The translations under genes and the position numbers were made by a program. From a virus: a stretch of DNA of 28,687 bases. The notes beneath the pieces are model-generated. The model was not told the origin of the DNA and ran no database searches. It worked only from the letters and a program-made list of their open reading frames with translations. Shown in pieces: positions 15,029 through 21,774 of this stretch. Location of the stretch: positions 1 through 28,687 of IMG/VR virus record IMGVR_UViG_3300025266_000036. One strand, written 5' to 3'. The stretch's first letter is position 1; every line of letters starts with the position of its first letter.

Positions 15029-16023
15029 TATCTAATGTTGTTTATGTAATCAAATGCTTCTTCAAATTCTATTGTGTATTCTATTAGCCTATCATTTACA
15101 CTTGTTTTAAAAGCTAATGATGAGGTTTTAACTTTAACTGGTACAACTATATAACTAGCCACACCAACACCACTTACCAGTTTAGATAACCAAACGTACT
15201 CACTTAATAATAGTTCTTCAAATTGTTGATTTGCAAACTCTGGATAATACCCACTACTTAAGATGTGTGTTTGTTTTGCTTGTGTGTTAAATACTTTGTT
15301 TGGTGCATCTTGCACAGAGTATGTTGCACCACCACTTGGATAGGTTATTGTGTTTGACTTATAACCCTCATTTGTTCTTGCAAGGTTTTTACTTTCTTTT
15401 AAAAAGAACCACAAATCTTGTTGCGCACCATACTTGTTGATGTATGTTATCTTATTACCAATACCATACTTTGTGCAATCAATCCTTTTTATATTACACA
15501 CTACATTATCAACTGTTGTTACACTTGTATCACTTACCGTGTATGGTGTTACTGCTAAACCATTTAAAGATGTTATGTTTGGAATTATCCCAGCAGTATT
15601 GTTAGGTATAAATATTGTAAAGGTACTTGTATCTGTTGTAGGTATTAAGTAAGTTGGTGCGTTTCTAAATGGTACCTCTGGATTTACTCCTTCTTCAAAA
15701 GTTCCATAGGCTTCAAAACCTCTATCAGTTATTGTTGATGGTATGTCAACAGTTGAACCTGTTCCATTTAAACCAGCTTTATTAGTTAGTGTAGTTACAA
15801 TATCTATTGTTTGTAATACATAGTTACTTTTAAATTCTATTTCTATGTAATCCCTTGCAAGTTCAGCTATATCAAAATTAACAGTTGTACTTGGTTGTAC
15901 GTTTTTAATCAAAGTGTATCTTAATGTTCCACCTATCGTTACTTCGCATATAGTAGATAATACACCAGATGATGGTATTATTAAACTTTTAAATTGTGGA
16001 TTTCTTAATGCTAAATTTGCCAT
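15028..16023 (-). CDS. 331-aa tail protein, probable baseplate/distal tail component
   Basis: Beta-rich, with alternating polar residues (PQFKSLIIPSSGVLSTICEVTIGGTLRYTL, NFDIAELARDYIEIEFKSNY). The segment RIDCTKYGIGNKITYINKYGAQQDLWFFLKESKNLARTNEGYKS (183-226) is a pattern I associate with tail proteins of Bacteroidota phages. The C-terminal half holds WLSKLVSGVGVASYIVVPVKVKTSSLAFKTSVNDRLIEYTIEFEEAFDY. One-base overlap (TAATG) with the 704-aa tail gene. Its exact place in the tail is unknown. Confidence 0.7.
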   Translation of the reverse strand: MANLALRNPQFKSLIIPSSGVLSTICEVTIGGTLRYTLIKNVQPSTTVNFDIAELARDYIEIEFKSNYVLQTIDIVTTLTNKAGLNGTGSTVDIPSTITDRGFEAYGTFEEGVNPEVPFRNAPTYLIPTTDTSTFTIFIPNNTAGIIPNITSLNGLAVTPYTVSDTSVTTVDNVVCNIKRIDCTKYGIGNKITYINKYGAQQDLWFFLKESKNLARTNEGYKSNTITYPSGGATYSVQDAPNKVFNTQAKQTHILSSGYYPEFANQQFEELLLSEYVWLSKLVSGVGVASYIVVPVKVKTSSLAFKTSVNDRLIEYTIEFEEAFDYINNIR

Positions 16024-16024
16024 C

Positions 16025-16168
16025 TTAGTAGTCTAGTGTTAGGGTTGCTATAAACAAATAGAACCTTATTGTTGTGTATGTATATCTTTCATCTTTTGCG
16101 ATGTATTCCCATCCTAACATAAGTCTGTTATGTGGGTAATGAAATGCTATGCCTAATGTCCAATCCAT
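16025..16168 (-). CDS. 47-aa small tail-module protein
   Basis: Starts 4 nt after the gp10-like stop and ends one base before the next ATG. The sequence reads MDWTLGIAFHYPHNRLMLGWEY, then a polar turn, then YTTIRFYLFIATLTLDY. It resembles small tail-region proteins of other Bacteroidota phages that start with a similar W-T-GIAF pattern. The last 14 residues are hydrophobic but short for a membrane span. Function unknown. Confidence 0.7.
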   Translation of the reverse strand: MDWTLGIAFHYPHNRLMLGWEYIAKDERYTYTTIRFYLFIATLTLDY

Positions 16169-16172
16169 AATT

Positions 16173-16700
16173 TTATTTTTCGGTGAATACCATCTGTGAC
16201 CTTATGTCTTCTGCAAATGCTTTTCCCATATCTAATTCATATTTTTGTATTCCAGCTACAAATGGTTTTGTAAAGAATAAGTTTGCTTTTAAACCTTTGT
16301 TGTAAATACTTTTTACAATTAAGTATCTCATACTTTGGTAACTCATAAACTTACCTTTTTTATCTCGCCATTGAAACCTTTTCTTTCTTAACCATTTATC
16401 AATACCTTTGGTTAAACCACCTTTTGGACCAGTACCGCTACCATATTGAAATGGTGATAGTGCTGCACTTGTTTGTGGATATGTTGAGGTCTTACCCTTT
16501 ACACCTCTATCAACAAAAGCACCGTAATCTTCCATCATAAATTCAACCAACATTGCTTGGTCATCTTCTAGCAAGTTATAAGATAAAGAGTTGTATAAAT
16601 CACCACCACCTTTATCATCTTTTGTTAATCTGCTTCTAGACTGCTGGATTACATATTTAGCGTATTGGGTCATTACAGCTTCAAGATTGTTAAACTCCAT
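16173..16700 (-). CDS. HK97-gp10-like tail completion/neck protein
   Basis: 175 aa. An upstream in-frame ATG at 16751 exists, but the ATG at 16700 overlaps the previous stop (TAATG) and is the better start. The pattern fits the gp10-like neck/tail completion fold: MTQYAKYVIQQSRSRLTKDDKGGGDLYNSLSYNL near the start, LVEFMMEDYGAFVDRGVKGK, then GGLTKGIDKWLRKKRFQWRDKKGKFM, and YLIVKSIYNKGLKANLFFTKPF. The GxFVDRGV and SI-x2-KG motifs are typical. Role: joins tail to head. Moderately sure. Confidence 0.72.
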   Translation of the reverse strand: MEFNNLEAVMTQYAKYVIQQSRSRLTKDDKGGGDLYNSLSYNLLEDDQAMLVEFMMEDYGAFVDRGVKGKTSTYPQTSAALSPFQYGSGTGPKGGLTKGIDKWLRKKRFQWRDKKGKFMSYQSMRYLIVKSIYNKGLKANLFFTKPFVAGIQKYELDMGKAFAEDIRSQMVFTEK

Positions 16701-17170
16701 TAGCAGATGTATATATCGTTGTAAATTAATATGTCCATTGATGCTGACCATCCAGCTAATTGGTTTTCAAACCTATCCATAAAAGGTTCTAAACTTGGGT
16801 TACCCTCTAGTTGGTACATATCTTGGTGTAGCTGTCCCATTCTTAACCTTTGTACAAGCCTATTTAAGACCGCTAGTTGCGTGTTTAAAATATCTTGCTC
16901 ATTAGTGTTACCAGTAAATCTATCTGTCGTTAAATCCTTTGTTTGGTCTACAATGTCACAAGCTAGTATTGTAATGCTAAACCTCAACACTTGTTCTTCT
17001 ACACTTACACTATTTACAATGATATGTGCCAATGGGAATATATCTTGCTTGTTTAGGTTTACATCGCTAATGTCACCAATAGAAACGGTATTAGTATTTA
17101 CATCTAGTAGTAGTTGGTCTTCTATTGTTGAGGTTAATTGGTAATACCCTCTTACACCTTGATTGCTCAT
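16700..17170 (-). CDS. 156-aa tail terminator/completion-like protein
   Basis: The ATG at 17170 overlaps the TGA of the frameshifted chaperone extension (ATGA), which indicates that ribosomes reaching 17167 feed this gene. The sequence starts GVRGYYQLTSTIEDQLLLDVNTNTVSIGDISDVNLNKQDIFPLAHIIVNSVSV, then a hydrophobic LRFSITILACDIVDQTKDLTTDRFTG segment and a C-terminal SASMDILIYNDIYIC. The beta pattern and position beside the gp10-like gene suggest a tail terminator. Inferred. Confidence 0.68.
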   Translation of the reverse strand: MSNQGVRGYYQLTSTIEDQLLLDVNTNTVSIGDISDVNLNKQDIFPLAHIIVNSVSVEEQVLRFSITILACDIVDQTKDLTTDRFTGNTNEQDILNTQLAVLNRLVQRLRMGQLHQDMYQLEGNPSLEPFMDRFENQLAGWSASMDILIYNDIYIC

Positions 17171-17906
17171 TTGAAATTTTGTTTAATTCTTTTTGCTTCT
17201 AGTTCTGCTTTTTCTTTCATATACTCTAAAGCATATAAGCATTTATGTACATTTAATTTAGTGATATCTTCAATTCTTCTAATATCGTTTTGAGCGAGGC
17301 TAGTGAAGATGTTTTGATACCATCCATATTTTCTTGAAAAATTTGTTGATGCATCGAGTTGTCCGTTTGCGGCTGCTCCAAATAGTTCACCATAACCATT
17401 GATAATTCTATCCCTAAATTGTACAAAAAAAAAATTGAACCCAGAACAATGTCCATAGGTATTTCTTCTATCTTTTCTTTTGCATCAACCTCATAGTCTA
17501 CAATAGTATATTTTTCTCCTATTGATTTTTCTATTGGTCTATACAATACATTCATTGCTATTTGCATATTTTGCCAATCACCAATGTAGGTATCTAAATC
17601 TATATATTCACCCAAACTAATATCATCTAGGTTTGGTATCATTCCATAATCAACACCACCAATTTTAAATCTTCTTGTTAAGTCTGGTTTCGCTTCAAAC
17701 ATATTATTTAAAACCTCAACAACTTTGTTTGCATCACCTACCTTAAGCATCCTTACATTCTTTGCTTCCAGGTTGCAAAATATCTCTATCATCTTACATT
17801 GTAAAAAGTAACTATCCTCATTGCTGTCTTGCAGCTTTAGAAACTTTTGGTATTGCTTTAGTGTTATTTCAGATAAATCACTTGGTACTATCAATTCAAC
17901 TTTCAT
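17167..17906 (-). CDS. tail assembly chaperone, long form by -1 frameshift (gpGT-like)
   Basis: If ribosomes slip back one base on the T run, they read about 161 zero-frame codons and then 85 more in the -1 frame, giving about 246 aa. The extension reads QFRDRIINGYGELFGAAANG, then SRKYGWYQNIFTSLAQNDIRRIEDITKLNVHKCLYALEYMKEK and AELEAKRIKQNFK. It has no usable early ATG of its own, fills the 82-nt gap after the short-form stop, and ends in a TGA overlapping the next ATG at 17170. Known siphophages use the same G/GT trick. Alternatives: a homopolymer sequencing error making one frame false, or an unseen internal start. Confidence 0.7.
17253..17906 (-). CDS. tail assembly chaperone, short form (gpG-like)
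   Basis: 217 aa. Starts MKVELIVPSDLSEITLKQYQKFLKLQ, a pattern typical of the first tail gene in Bacteroidota phages, continues with FKIGGVDYGMIPNLDDISLGEYIDLDTYIGDWQNMQIAMNVLYRPI, and reaches a ten-T run coding for I-F-F-L at 17434..17425. The zero frame then continues LYNLGIELSMVMVNYLEQP...NMDGIKTSSLASLKTILEELKISLN to a TAA at 17253. Both frames after the T run look like protein, see the next entry. Expected role: holds the tape measure while tail subunits polymerise. Promoter D lies 3 nt before the ATG. Confidence 0.78.
   Translation of the reverse strand: MKVELIVPSDLSEITLKQYQKFLKLQDSNEDSYFLQCKMIEIFCNLEAKNVRMLKVGDANKVVEVLNNMFEAKPDLTRRFKIGGVDYGMIPNLDDISLGEYIDLDTYIGDWQNMQIAMNVLYRPIEKSIGEKYTIVDYEVDAKEKIEEIPMDIVLGSIFFLYNLGIELSMVMVNYLEQPQTDNSMHQQIFQENMDGIKTSSLASLKTILEELKISLN
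17425..17434 (-). promoter_or_regulatory. T10 slippery site for -1 frameshifting
   Basis: Plus-strand A10 gives a U10 run in the mRNA, read as AUU UUU UUU UUG. It contains U UUU UUG, an X XXY YYZ type heptamer, in the correct phase for a -1 shift. I did not identify a stimulating structure downstream. Confidence 0.65.
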
Positions 17907-17909
17907 ACT

Positions 17910-17937
17910 TATATAACGTTTTTAAAATGGTTTTTTA
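17910..17937 (-). promoter_or_regulatory. late-type promoter D (CGTTATATA), before tail operon
   Basis: CGTTATATA at 17918..17910 on the minus strand, 3 nt before the chaperone ATG at 17906. The upstream box is weaker than at A-C: an A-rich stretch (TAAAAAA) replaces CAAA. Confidence 0.57.
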
Positions 17938-17955
17938 TACTAGAGTAAATATAAT

Positions 17956-17984
17956 AAAAAAAGGCACACCATTTACGATGCACC
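17956..17984 (-). terminator. intrinsic terminator closing the microprotein operon
   Basis: On the minus strand GGTGCA pairs with TGTGCC (two G-U pairs) around a 10-nt loop and seven T residues follow. A second 6-bp inverted repeat (TTAGTA/TACTAA, 18035..18050) overlaps the stop codon of the upstream 76-aa gene. The stretch 17985..18034 shows nothing else. Confidence 0.7.
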
Positions 17985-18046
17985 TCTTACTCAAAACTAA
18001 CTTAACTAAATCTTTCTATTGACGTTATACGATGTTAGTAATAATA

Positions 18047-18277
18047 CTAATCAAGGTCATTTAATTTTAATTCAAAATAGCACATATCACAAACCCCTTT
18101 GTAATTTATTTCAACATTACAGGTCGTACAATTACTAACAACGTGTAAACGTAATTGTTGGTTAAGTTCTTCTATCAAACTATCTGTTTTTATTAATTCT
18201 GTAATTGGTTGGTTTTCTCTATGTATTATGCTTTGTGGTTGTCCTAACTCACATATTTCAATTATTCTGTTTTTCAT
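18047..18277 (-). CDS. 76-aa protein with two CxxC pairs (zinc-ribbon-like)
   Basis: I use the ATG at 18277, because the longer frame would start with GTG at 18301. The first 50 residues are a charged helix (KNRIIEICELGQPQSIIHRENQ...). The end carries NCTTCNVEINYKGVCDMCYFELKLNDLD, a CxxC-x10-CxxC knuckle expected to bind zinc. Last gene of the microprotein operon before the terminator. Possible host-takeover or transcription-affecting factor; only the metal-binding shape is visible. Confidence 0.68.
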   Translation of the reverse strand: MKNRIIEICELGQPQSIIHRENQPITELIKTDSLIEELNQQLRLHVVSNCTTCNVEINYKGVCDMCYFELKLNDLD

Positions 18278-18329
18278 CTTACTTTGTTTTAAATTTATCA
18301 CAACTACGTTTACACAAATCCGTTAGCCA

Positions 18330-18548
18330 CTATAAATTGCTTTTTAGGTAAACATCTACAACATTTTCTGTAATTTCAGAGTTTGGATTTGTCCACATTT
18401 TCTGTTGCCATTTATGAAACGCAATTAACAGTTCACGTTGTTGGCTAACACCAAATAAAGATAATATTCGGTTCTCTAATTTTTTACAATCCCCTTTGCT
18501 TGTTGTAAAGTCGTAGGCTATTTGTTTAATTTCTTCTTTTGTATCCAT
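18330..18548 (-). CDS. 72-aa hypothetical helical protein
   Basis: Charged, helical: MDTKEEIKQIAYDFTTSKGDCKKLENRILSLFGVSQQRELLIAFHKWQQKMW, then a Thr/Asn-rich part ending VYLKSNL. No family was recognised. It lies in the early-type microprotein operon. Confidence 0.66.
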   Translation of the reverse strand: MDTKEEIKQIAYDFTTSKGDCKKLENRILSLFGVSQQRELLIAFHKWQQKMWTNPNSEITENVVDVYLKSNL

Positions 18549-18567
18549 ACTATCCTTATTTAATCCG

Positions 18568-18681
18568 TTAAATCATACTTGCTTCGTGACACGCACCAGA
18601 ACAAACTCCAGGCTTATCTATTTCTGTGCCACACTCTGTGCATTCATACTCTTTGTATTCTTCTGGGTTATACCAATCCAT
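18568..18681 (-). CDS. 37-aa Cys-rich microprotein
   Basis: The ATG at 18681 lies within the end of the preceding 44-aa gene. The product reads MDWYNPEEYKEYECTECGTE, then IDKPGVCSGACHEASMI: C14-x2-C17, C27-x3-C31 and a His, consistent with one zinc knuckle. Its layout resembles the C-terminus of the 76-aa protein and the 29-aa protein, suggesting related small zinc proteins. Confidence 0.65.
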   Translation of the reverse strand: MDWYNPEEYKEYECTECGTEIDKPGVCSGACHEASMI

Positions 18682-18802
18682 AATATTCTGTTTTAAGTTT
18701 ACCATTACGGTAATGTTCTACAATTACACCAGTTGATAAAGCTATTACCTTATAAGGTCTGATGCTTCTTTTTACTAAAATTTTGTTTATTAATTTCTTC
18801 AT
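18668..18802 (-). CDS. 44-aa basic protein
   Basis: I use the ATG at 18802; the longer frame would need a TTG start at 18856 inside the hairpin element. The sequence is MKKLINKILVKRSIRPYKVIALSTGVIVEHYRNGKLKTEYYGLV, basic with one beta-like half. Unknown function. It sits just after the terminator-like element at 18815..18887. Confidence 0.58.
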   Translation of the reverse strand: MKKLINKILVKRSIRPYKVIALSTGVIVEHYRNGKLKTEYYGLV

Positions 18803-18814
18803 CTGTTTGTTTTT

Positions 18815-18887
18815 AAAAAAAGGTAGGTAGCCTCCGTGATAACCGTCAACGACCAAATTTATTGTTAGTGGATAACTCCTACCCTTT
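18815..18887 (-). terminator. long-loop hairpin followed by T7 (attenuator-like)
   Basis: On the minus strand a 10-bp stem (AAAGGGTAGG at 18887..18878 with CCTACCTTTT at 18827..18818, one G-U) encloses about 50 nt and runs straight into seven T residues. The loop contains TTATCCACT, one mismatch from a DnaA box. It lies inside the microprotein operon, between the 29-aa and 44-aa genes, so it may tune downstream expression. A folded regulatory RNA cannot be excluded. Confidence 0.5.
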
Positions 18888-18889
18888 GC

Positions 18890-18979
18890 TTATTCATTAA
18901 ACTCTGCGTGTTCTAAACAATCACCACATATTTCATCACTTAAATAGGATGCTTCAGCATCACAGCAATTACTAAACAT
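18890..18979 (-). CDS. 29-aa Cys-rich microprotein
   Basis: The ATG overlaps the TAA of the preceding 50-aa gene (TAATG). The product starts MFSNCCDAEASYLSDEICGD and ends CLEHAEFNE: C5, C6, C18, C21 and His23 form a compact metal-binding pattern. Small proteins with a CC-A-YL-D--C--CLEH pattern are common in phage genomes. The role is unknown. Confidence 0.62.
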   Translation of the reverse strand: MFSNCCDAEASYLSDEICGDCLEHAEFNE

Positions 18980-19131
18980 TATTGGTTGATGTATTTTAAT
19001 GTAGTAAGTGTTGCAGTAGCTTCTTGCTTTGCTCTTGTAAGCATACACACCTCATCTCTATCAAGGCTATTAAATATCCTTGCTTCAATGTCATCAATCA
19101 CATATTCTAAATTGTTTATTATTTCTTTCAT
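18979..19131 (-). CDS. 50-aa helical protein
   Basis: MKEIINNLEYVIDDIEARIF, then NSLDRDEVCMLTRAKQEATATLTTLKYINQ: two amphipathic helices. Coupled to the 29-aa gene by TAATG. Unknown family. Confidence 0.62.
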   Translation of the reverse strand: MKEIINNLEYVIDDIEARIFNSLDRDEVCMLTRAKQEATATLTTLKYINQ

Positions 19132-19145
19132 ATCTGTTTTGTTAA

Positions 19146-19163
19146 GGGGGCTTTTACACCCCC
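19146..19163. repeat. G5/C5 hairpin between 71-aa and 50-aa genes
   Basis: GGGGG and CCCCC (19146..19150, 19159..19163) around an 8-nt loop, striking in such AT-rich DNA. No T run follows on the minus strand, so it is more likely an attenuator or mRNA stability hairpin than a full terminator. Confidence 0.55.
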
Positions 19164-19171
19164 GTTAGTTG

Positions 19172-19387
19172 TTAGTCTATTCGGTATATTAACCCTTCAT
19201 CAACGGTTAAAATCTCTTTTTTTACTAGAGATGCTATAGCCCCCCTAAGTGTGTTAGGGCTTATTCTAGTGCCTCCTGTTTGGTCGTAGATTTCATCTTC
19301 TAGAAGTTCGATATCGCAAGAAATTTCGTCTGCTTCAAAAGGGCTTAATCCGTTTAGTATTGTTTGCTCTAGTTTAGTAAAAGTCAT
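19172..19387 (-). CDS. 71-aa winged-helix-like protein, first gene of microprotein operon
   Basis: MTFTKLEQTILNGLSPFEADEI starts a helical region; SPNTLRGAIASLVKKEILTVDEGLIYRI (43-70) looks like a recognition helix followed by a beta wing. A small DNA-binding regulator is plausible. It is transcribed from the early-type promoter P2. The fold call is by eye. Confidence 0.6.
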   Translation of the reverse strand: MTFTKLEQTILNGLSPFEADEISCDIELLEDEIYDQTGGTRISPNTLRGAIASLVKKEILTVDEGLIYRID

Positions 19388-19422
19388 AATAAAATAGTTT
19401 TAGTTAGTTAATTAGTTATACG

Positions 19423-19469
19423 CAAATATACACATAACTATATGTTATAAACAAACAATTTAACAACTA
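19423..19469 (-). promoter_or_regulatory. early-type promoter P2 with shared 24-bp element
   Basis: The shared element lies at 19446..19469. On the minus strand TTG (19454..19452), a 21-nt spacer and TATATTTG (19430..19423) match the Bacteroidota -33/-7 promoter form. The stretch 19388..19507 holds nothing else recognisable. Confidence 0.7.
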
Positions 19470-19507
19470 TCTTTAAAATAATTTATAATGTGCTAGTTAT
19501 AAGTAAT

Positions 19508-20719
19508 TTAGCTTATAAAGTAATTACCCCTATTTGGGTTTTGTAGTTGATATGATACAGCATATCTGATTGCATCTATAATATGGTTGAATTTGTCTTG
19601 TGGTGTTTTAGACTTTTTTTCAAGCCAAGAATAGTTGTTTAGTTCTTTGATGAGGTTAATACTGTTTTCTTCAACTATCAAATCATAATCTTGTAGTAAA
19701 GCTATACCATAAGTAATTGAACCTTGCCCTTTTATTGCTTTGACTACATTACAACCTTTGGCTTTTAGTTCGTGTAGCAATCTAGGTTCAGCACTATCAC
19801 CTACTATAAGACTATTATTAGCGTGTTTAAGGTTGAGGTTAGCTATTTCTGATGTGGTAAGACCTTTCAAGTAAAAGCATTCCTTTAAATAGATTATCTT
19901 GTTTGTGCTATCAATGTTGGTTTCTACTAAAGTATTTTCATCTGCTGCAAATCCATAATCTTGACCATACACACTTACACCTACTTTTTTAAATTCACCT
20001 ATCTGCCAGTTGTCAGAAAAAATAACACCCTCTGCTTTTGAAAGCCAGCCACCAAGCATCTGATGTTTGTATTTATCTGGTCTACGTTTCTTAATGTTTT
20101 CTATTTGTTCTAAATAGCTTTTAGATAGGTTTTCTATGTTATCTAAATAAGTTGTGTGTATGTAGTTTGTATTTCCTTTGGTTGCATTAGAACCAGCTTG
20201 TACACCTTTATCTTCAAAGAACCGGTTATAAATCCAATGCTCTTTTGTAACTGGGTTTAAAATAAGTATTACCCTATTCTTTTGTTTGAGATTTCTTACA
20301 CTTAAATCTATCTTGTCAAATATGTTTTCATCTTGCAGTTCTTCAGCTTCATCCATTACCCAGGTGCTAACATTAGTTAAAGACTTTAGGTTCGCTGTTT
20401 GGTCACCACTTGATGTCTTAATACCCTTGAAGATTATCTTGCTACCAGATAGCTTATTTCGTATCTCATCCTTTGTGATATGGAAATAGTCTTGTAGTTT
20501 AAGTGTTTCTATCTTATCTATAAATTCTGGTATAATAGAAATGTAAGCACTCGACAATGTAAACCTTGTAAATAAGATTGTATGCCCAGCTTCAAAAGTA
20601 AGCAACAACAATAGCAAGTTTATAGAATACGATTTACCCGAACCACGTCCACCAGTTACAATATAATATCTAGCATCTGATGTTTGGATAGGTTCATACT
20701 TTGTGTTTATGTCTATCAC
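19508..20719 (-). CDS. terL: terminase large subunit
   Basis: 403 aa, PBSX/Terminase_3-like. The motor and nuclease that packages DNA into the prohead. ATPase: Walker A GGRGSGKS (23-30), Walker B TWVMDEAEE (119-127) with D123/E124, coupling motif LNP (154-156). Nuclease: acidic residues D254 (YGQDYGF), D308 (VGDSAEP) and D382 (HIIDAIRYA), in RNase-H-like order. The start overlaps the small-subunit stop by 4 nt. The gene is normal length and intact. Confidence 0.93.
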   Translation of the reverse strand: MIDINTKYEPIQTSDARYYIVTGGRGSGKSYSINLLLLLLTFEAGHTILFTRFTLSSAYISIIPEFIDKIETLKLQDYFHITKDEIRNKLSGSKIIFKGIKTSSGDQTANLKSLTNVSTWVMDEAEELQDENIFDKIDLSVRNLKQKNRVILILNPVTKEHWIYNRFFEDKGVQAGSNATKGNTNYIHTTYLDNIENLSKSYLEQIENIKKRRPDKYKHQMLGGWLSKAEGVIFSDNWQIGEFKKVGVSVYGQDYGFAADENTLVETNIDSTNKIIYLKECFYLKGLTTSEIANLNLKHANNSLIVGDSAEPRLLHELKAKGCNVVKAIKGQGSITYGIALLQDYDLIVEENSINLIKELNNYSWLEKKSKTPQDKFNHIIDAIRYAVSYQLQNPNRGNYFIS

Positions 20720-20982
20720 TTAAATTTGATGATATCTTTAAAGTTAATATTAAACCCTTCTGATGATGTTATATCCACACTCTCTTTTGGTTTACCATAT
20801 CTGTAACCAAAGTATAATGACATAGCACGACTATCACCCTTTAAGATTTGTTTACCTAGTGTTTTAATCACCTCATCATTATCTATAAGGTTATCTAGCT
20901 TTTCTATTAGTTTAAGTTCATCAGCTTTCTTTGGTCTACCAGCACCCTCTCTTACACCACCGTTATTTTTTCTTTTATCCAT
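20716..20982 (-). CDS. terS: terminase small subunit (probable)
   Basis: 88 aa from the ATG at 20982; the longer frame would start with TTG at 20991. The N-terminus KRKNNGGVREGAGRPKKADE is the Gly/Arg/Lys-rich DNA-binding motif common in small terminases. Then LKLIEKLDNLIDNDEVIKTLGKQILKGDSRAMSLYFGYRYGKPKES, a helical oligomerisation-like part. It recognises the packaging site and loads the large subunit. The call rests on motif and position. Confidence 0.78.
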   Translation of the reverse strand: MDKRKNNGGVREGAGRPKKADELKLIEKLDNLIDNDEVIKTLGKQILKGDSRAMSLYFGYRYGKPKESVDITSSEGFNINFKDIIKFK

Positions 20983-21006
20983 TTGATACAAATTTGTTTA
21001 TTCAAT

Positions 21007-21034
21007 TATATAACGTAATTAAACTTTGTTTTTT
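21007..21034 (-). promoter_or_regulatory. late-type promoter E (CGTTATATA), before terminase genes
   Basis: CGTTATATA at 21015..21007 on the minus strand, 24 nt before the small-terminase ATG, directly after the methyltransferase stop (21019). It shares the flank ATTGA with promoter A. The upstream box would lie within the methyltransferase end. Confidence 0.55.
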
Positions 21035-21774
21035 AAATTAAGTCTTTCTCTTATAATATCACAATACTCTTTTGATATTTCACTTCCTATCCAATTTCTA
21101 TTATTTAATATTGCCATCTTTGCAGTTGTTCCGCTACCCATAAAAGGGTCATAAACTAAATCGTTTTCATTGCTCCAACTAATTATGTGGTCATTTGCTA
21201 ATTGTTCTGGAAACTGTGCAACGTGATTAGCTGTATTATAGCCACCCGTTTTATATTTCCAAACATTACCCTTTTGTTTTTTATCTTTTGTTTTTAAATA
21301 TGTTTGCTTTTCTCTTAACCCTATGCCTTTTTCATTTGTCTTTCTACTTCTTTTTATTGTTTTTCCTGCGTGTATGCAGTCAATCATTAAAGGGTTAAAA
21401 TTTTTTGGTTTCCCTTTACTAAAAACAAACATATATTCAAACTCTTGTTCATACCTTTTATGAGTTAATGGTATAAAATTTTCTTTTTGATAAATCATAG
21501 TATCATTTAATCTAAAGCCGCATTCTTTAAAATATAGTGCTTGTTTAAAACTCGTTCCACTTTCACTTCCATTTTTCACACCATCTGCAACTACCCAAAC
21601 CACAACCCCACCTTCTTTAGTTACTCGATAAAGCTCTTTAGCTATACTCTCAAAGTCAAAGCTATAACCTTTATAATCTCTTAGATTGTCATAAGGTGGA
21701 GACGTTACAGTTAAATCAATATGGTTATCTTTCATTCTTGACATTGTATCAAGACAATTCTCGTTATATATCAT
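21019..21774 (-). CDS. DNA methyltransferase (N4/N6 amino type, beta-class order)
   Basis: 251 aa. Transfers methyl groups from SAM to cytosine N4 or adenine N6. Motif IV TSPPYD (24-29) precedes motif I DPFMGSGTTA (209-218), the beta-class order, with the FPEQL helix (188-192) before motif I. A variable, Lys-rich middle (about 140-175) would carry target recognition. No partner restriction enzyme is seen, so self-protection or DNA marking is likely. It overlaps the 37-aa gene by ATGA. Target base and site cannot be told from sequence by eye. Confidence 0.88.
   Translation of the reverse strand: MIYNENCLDTMSRMKDNHIDLTVTSPPYDNLRDYKGYSFDFESIAKELYRVTKEGGVVVWVVADGVKNGSESGTSFKQALYFKECGFRLNDTMIYQKENFIPLTHKRYEQEFEYMFVFSKGKPKNFNPLMIDCIHAGKTIKRSRKTNEKGIGLREKQTYLKTKDKKQKGNVWKYKTGGYNTANHVAQFPEQLANDHIISWSNENDLVYDPFMGSGTTAKMAILNNRNWIGSEISKEYCDIIRERLNLKNKV

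Noticed and set aside
18818-18887. tRNA-like shape (7-bp GGGTAGG/CCTACCT acceptor-like stem)
   Set aside because: Only about 64 nt long, with no D arm, anticodon arm or GTTCGA T-loop; a terminator-like hairpin fits better.
21762-21770. CGTTATATA on the plus strand
   Set aside because: It lies inside the methyltransferase start codons on the opposite strand, with no plus-strand gene after it; likely chance.
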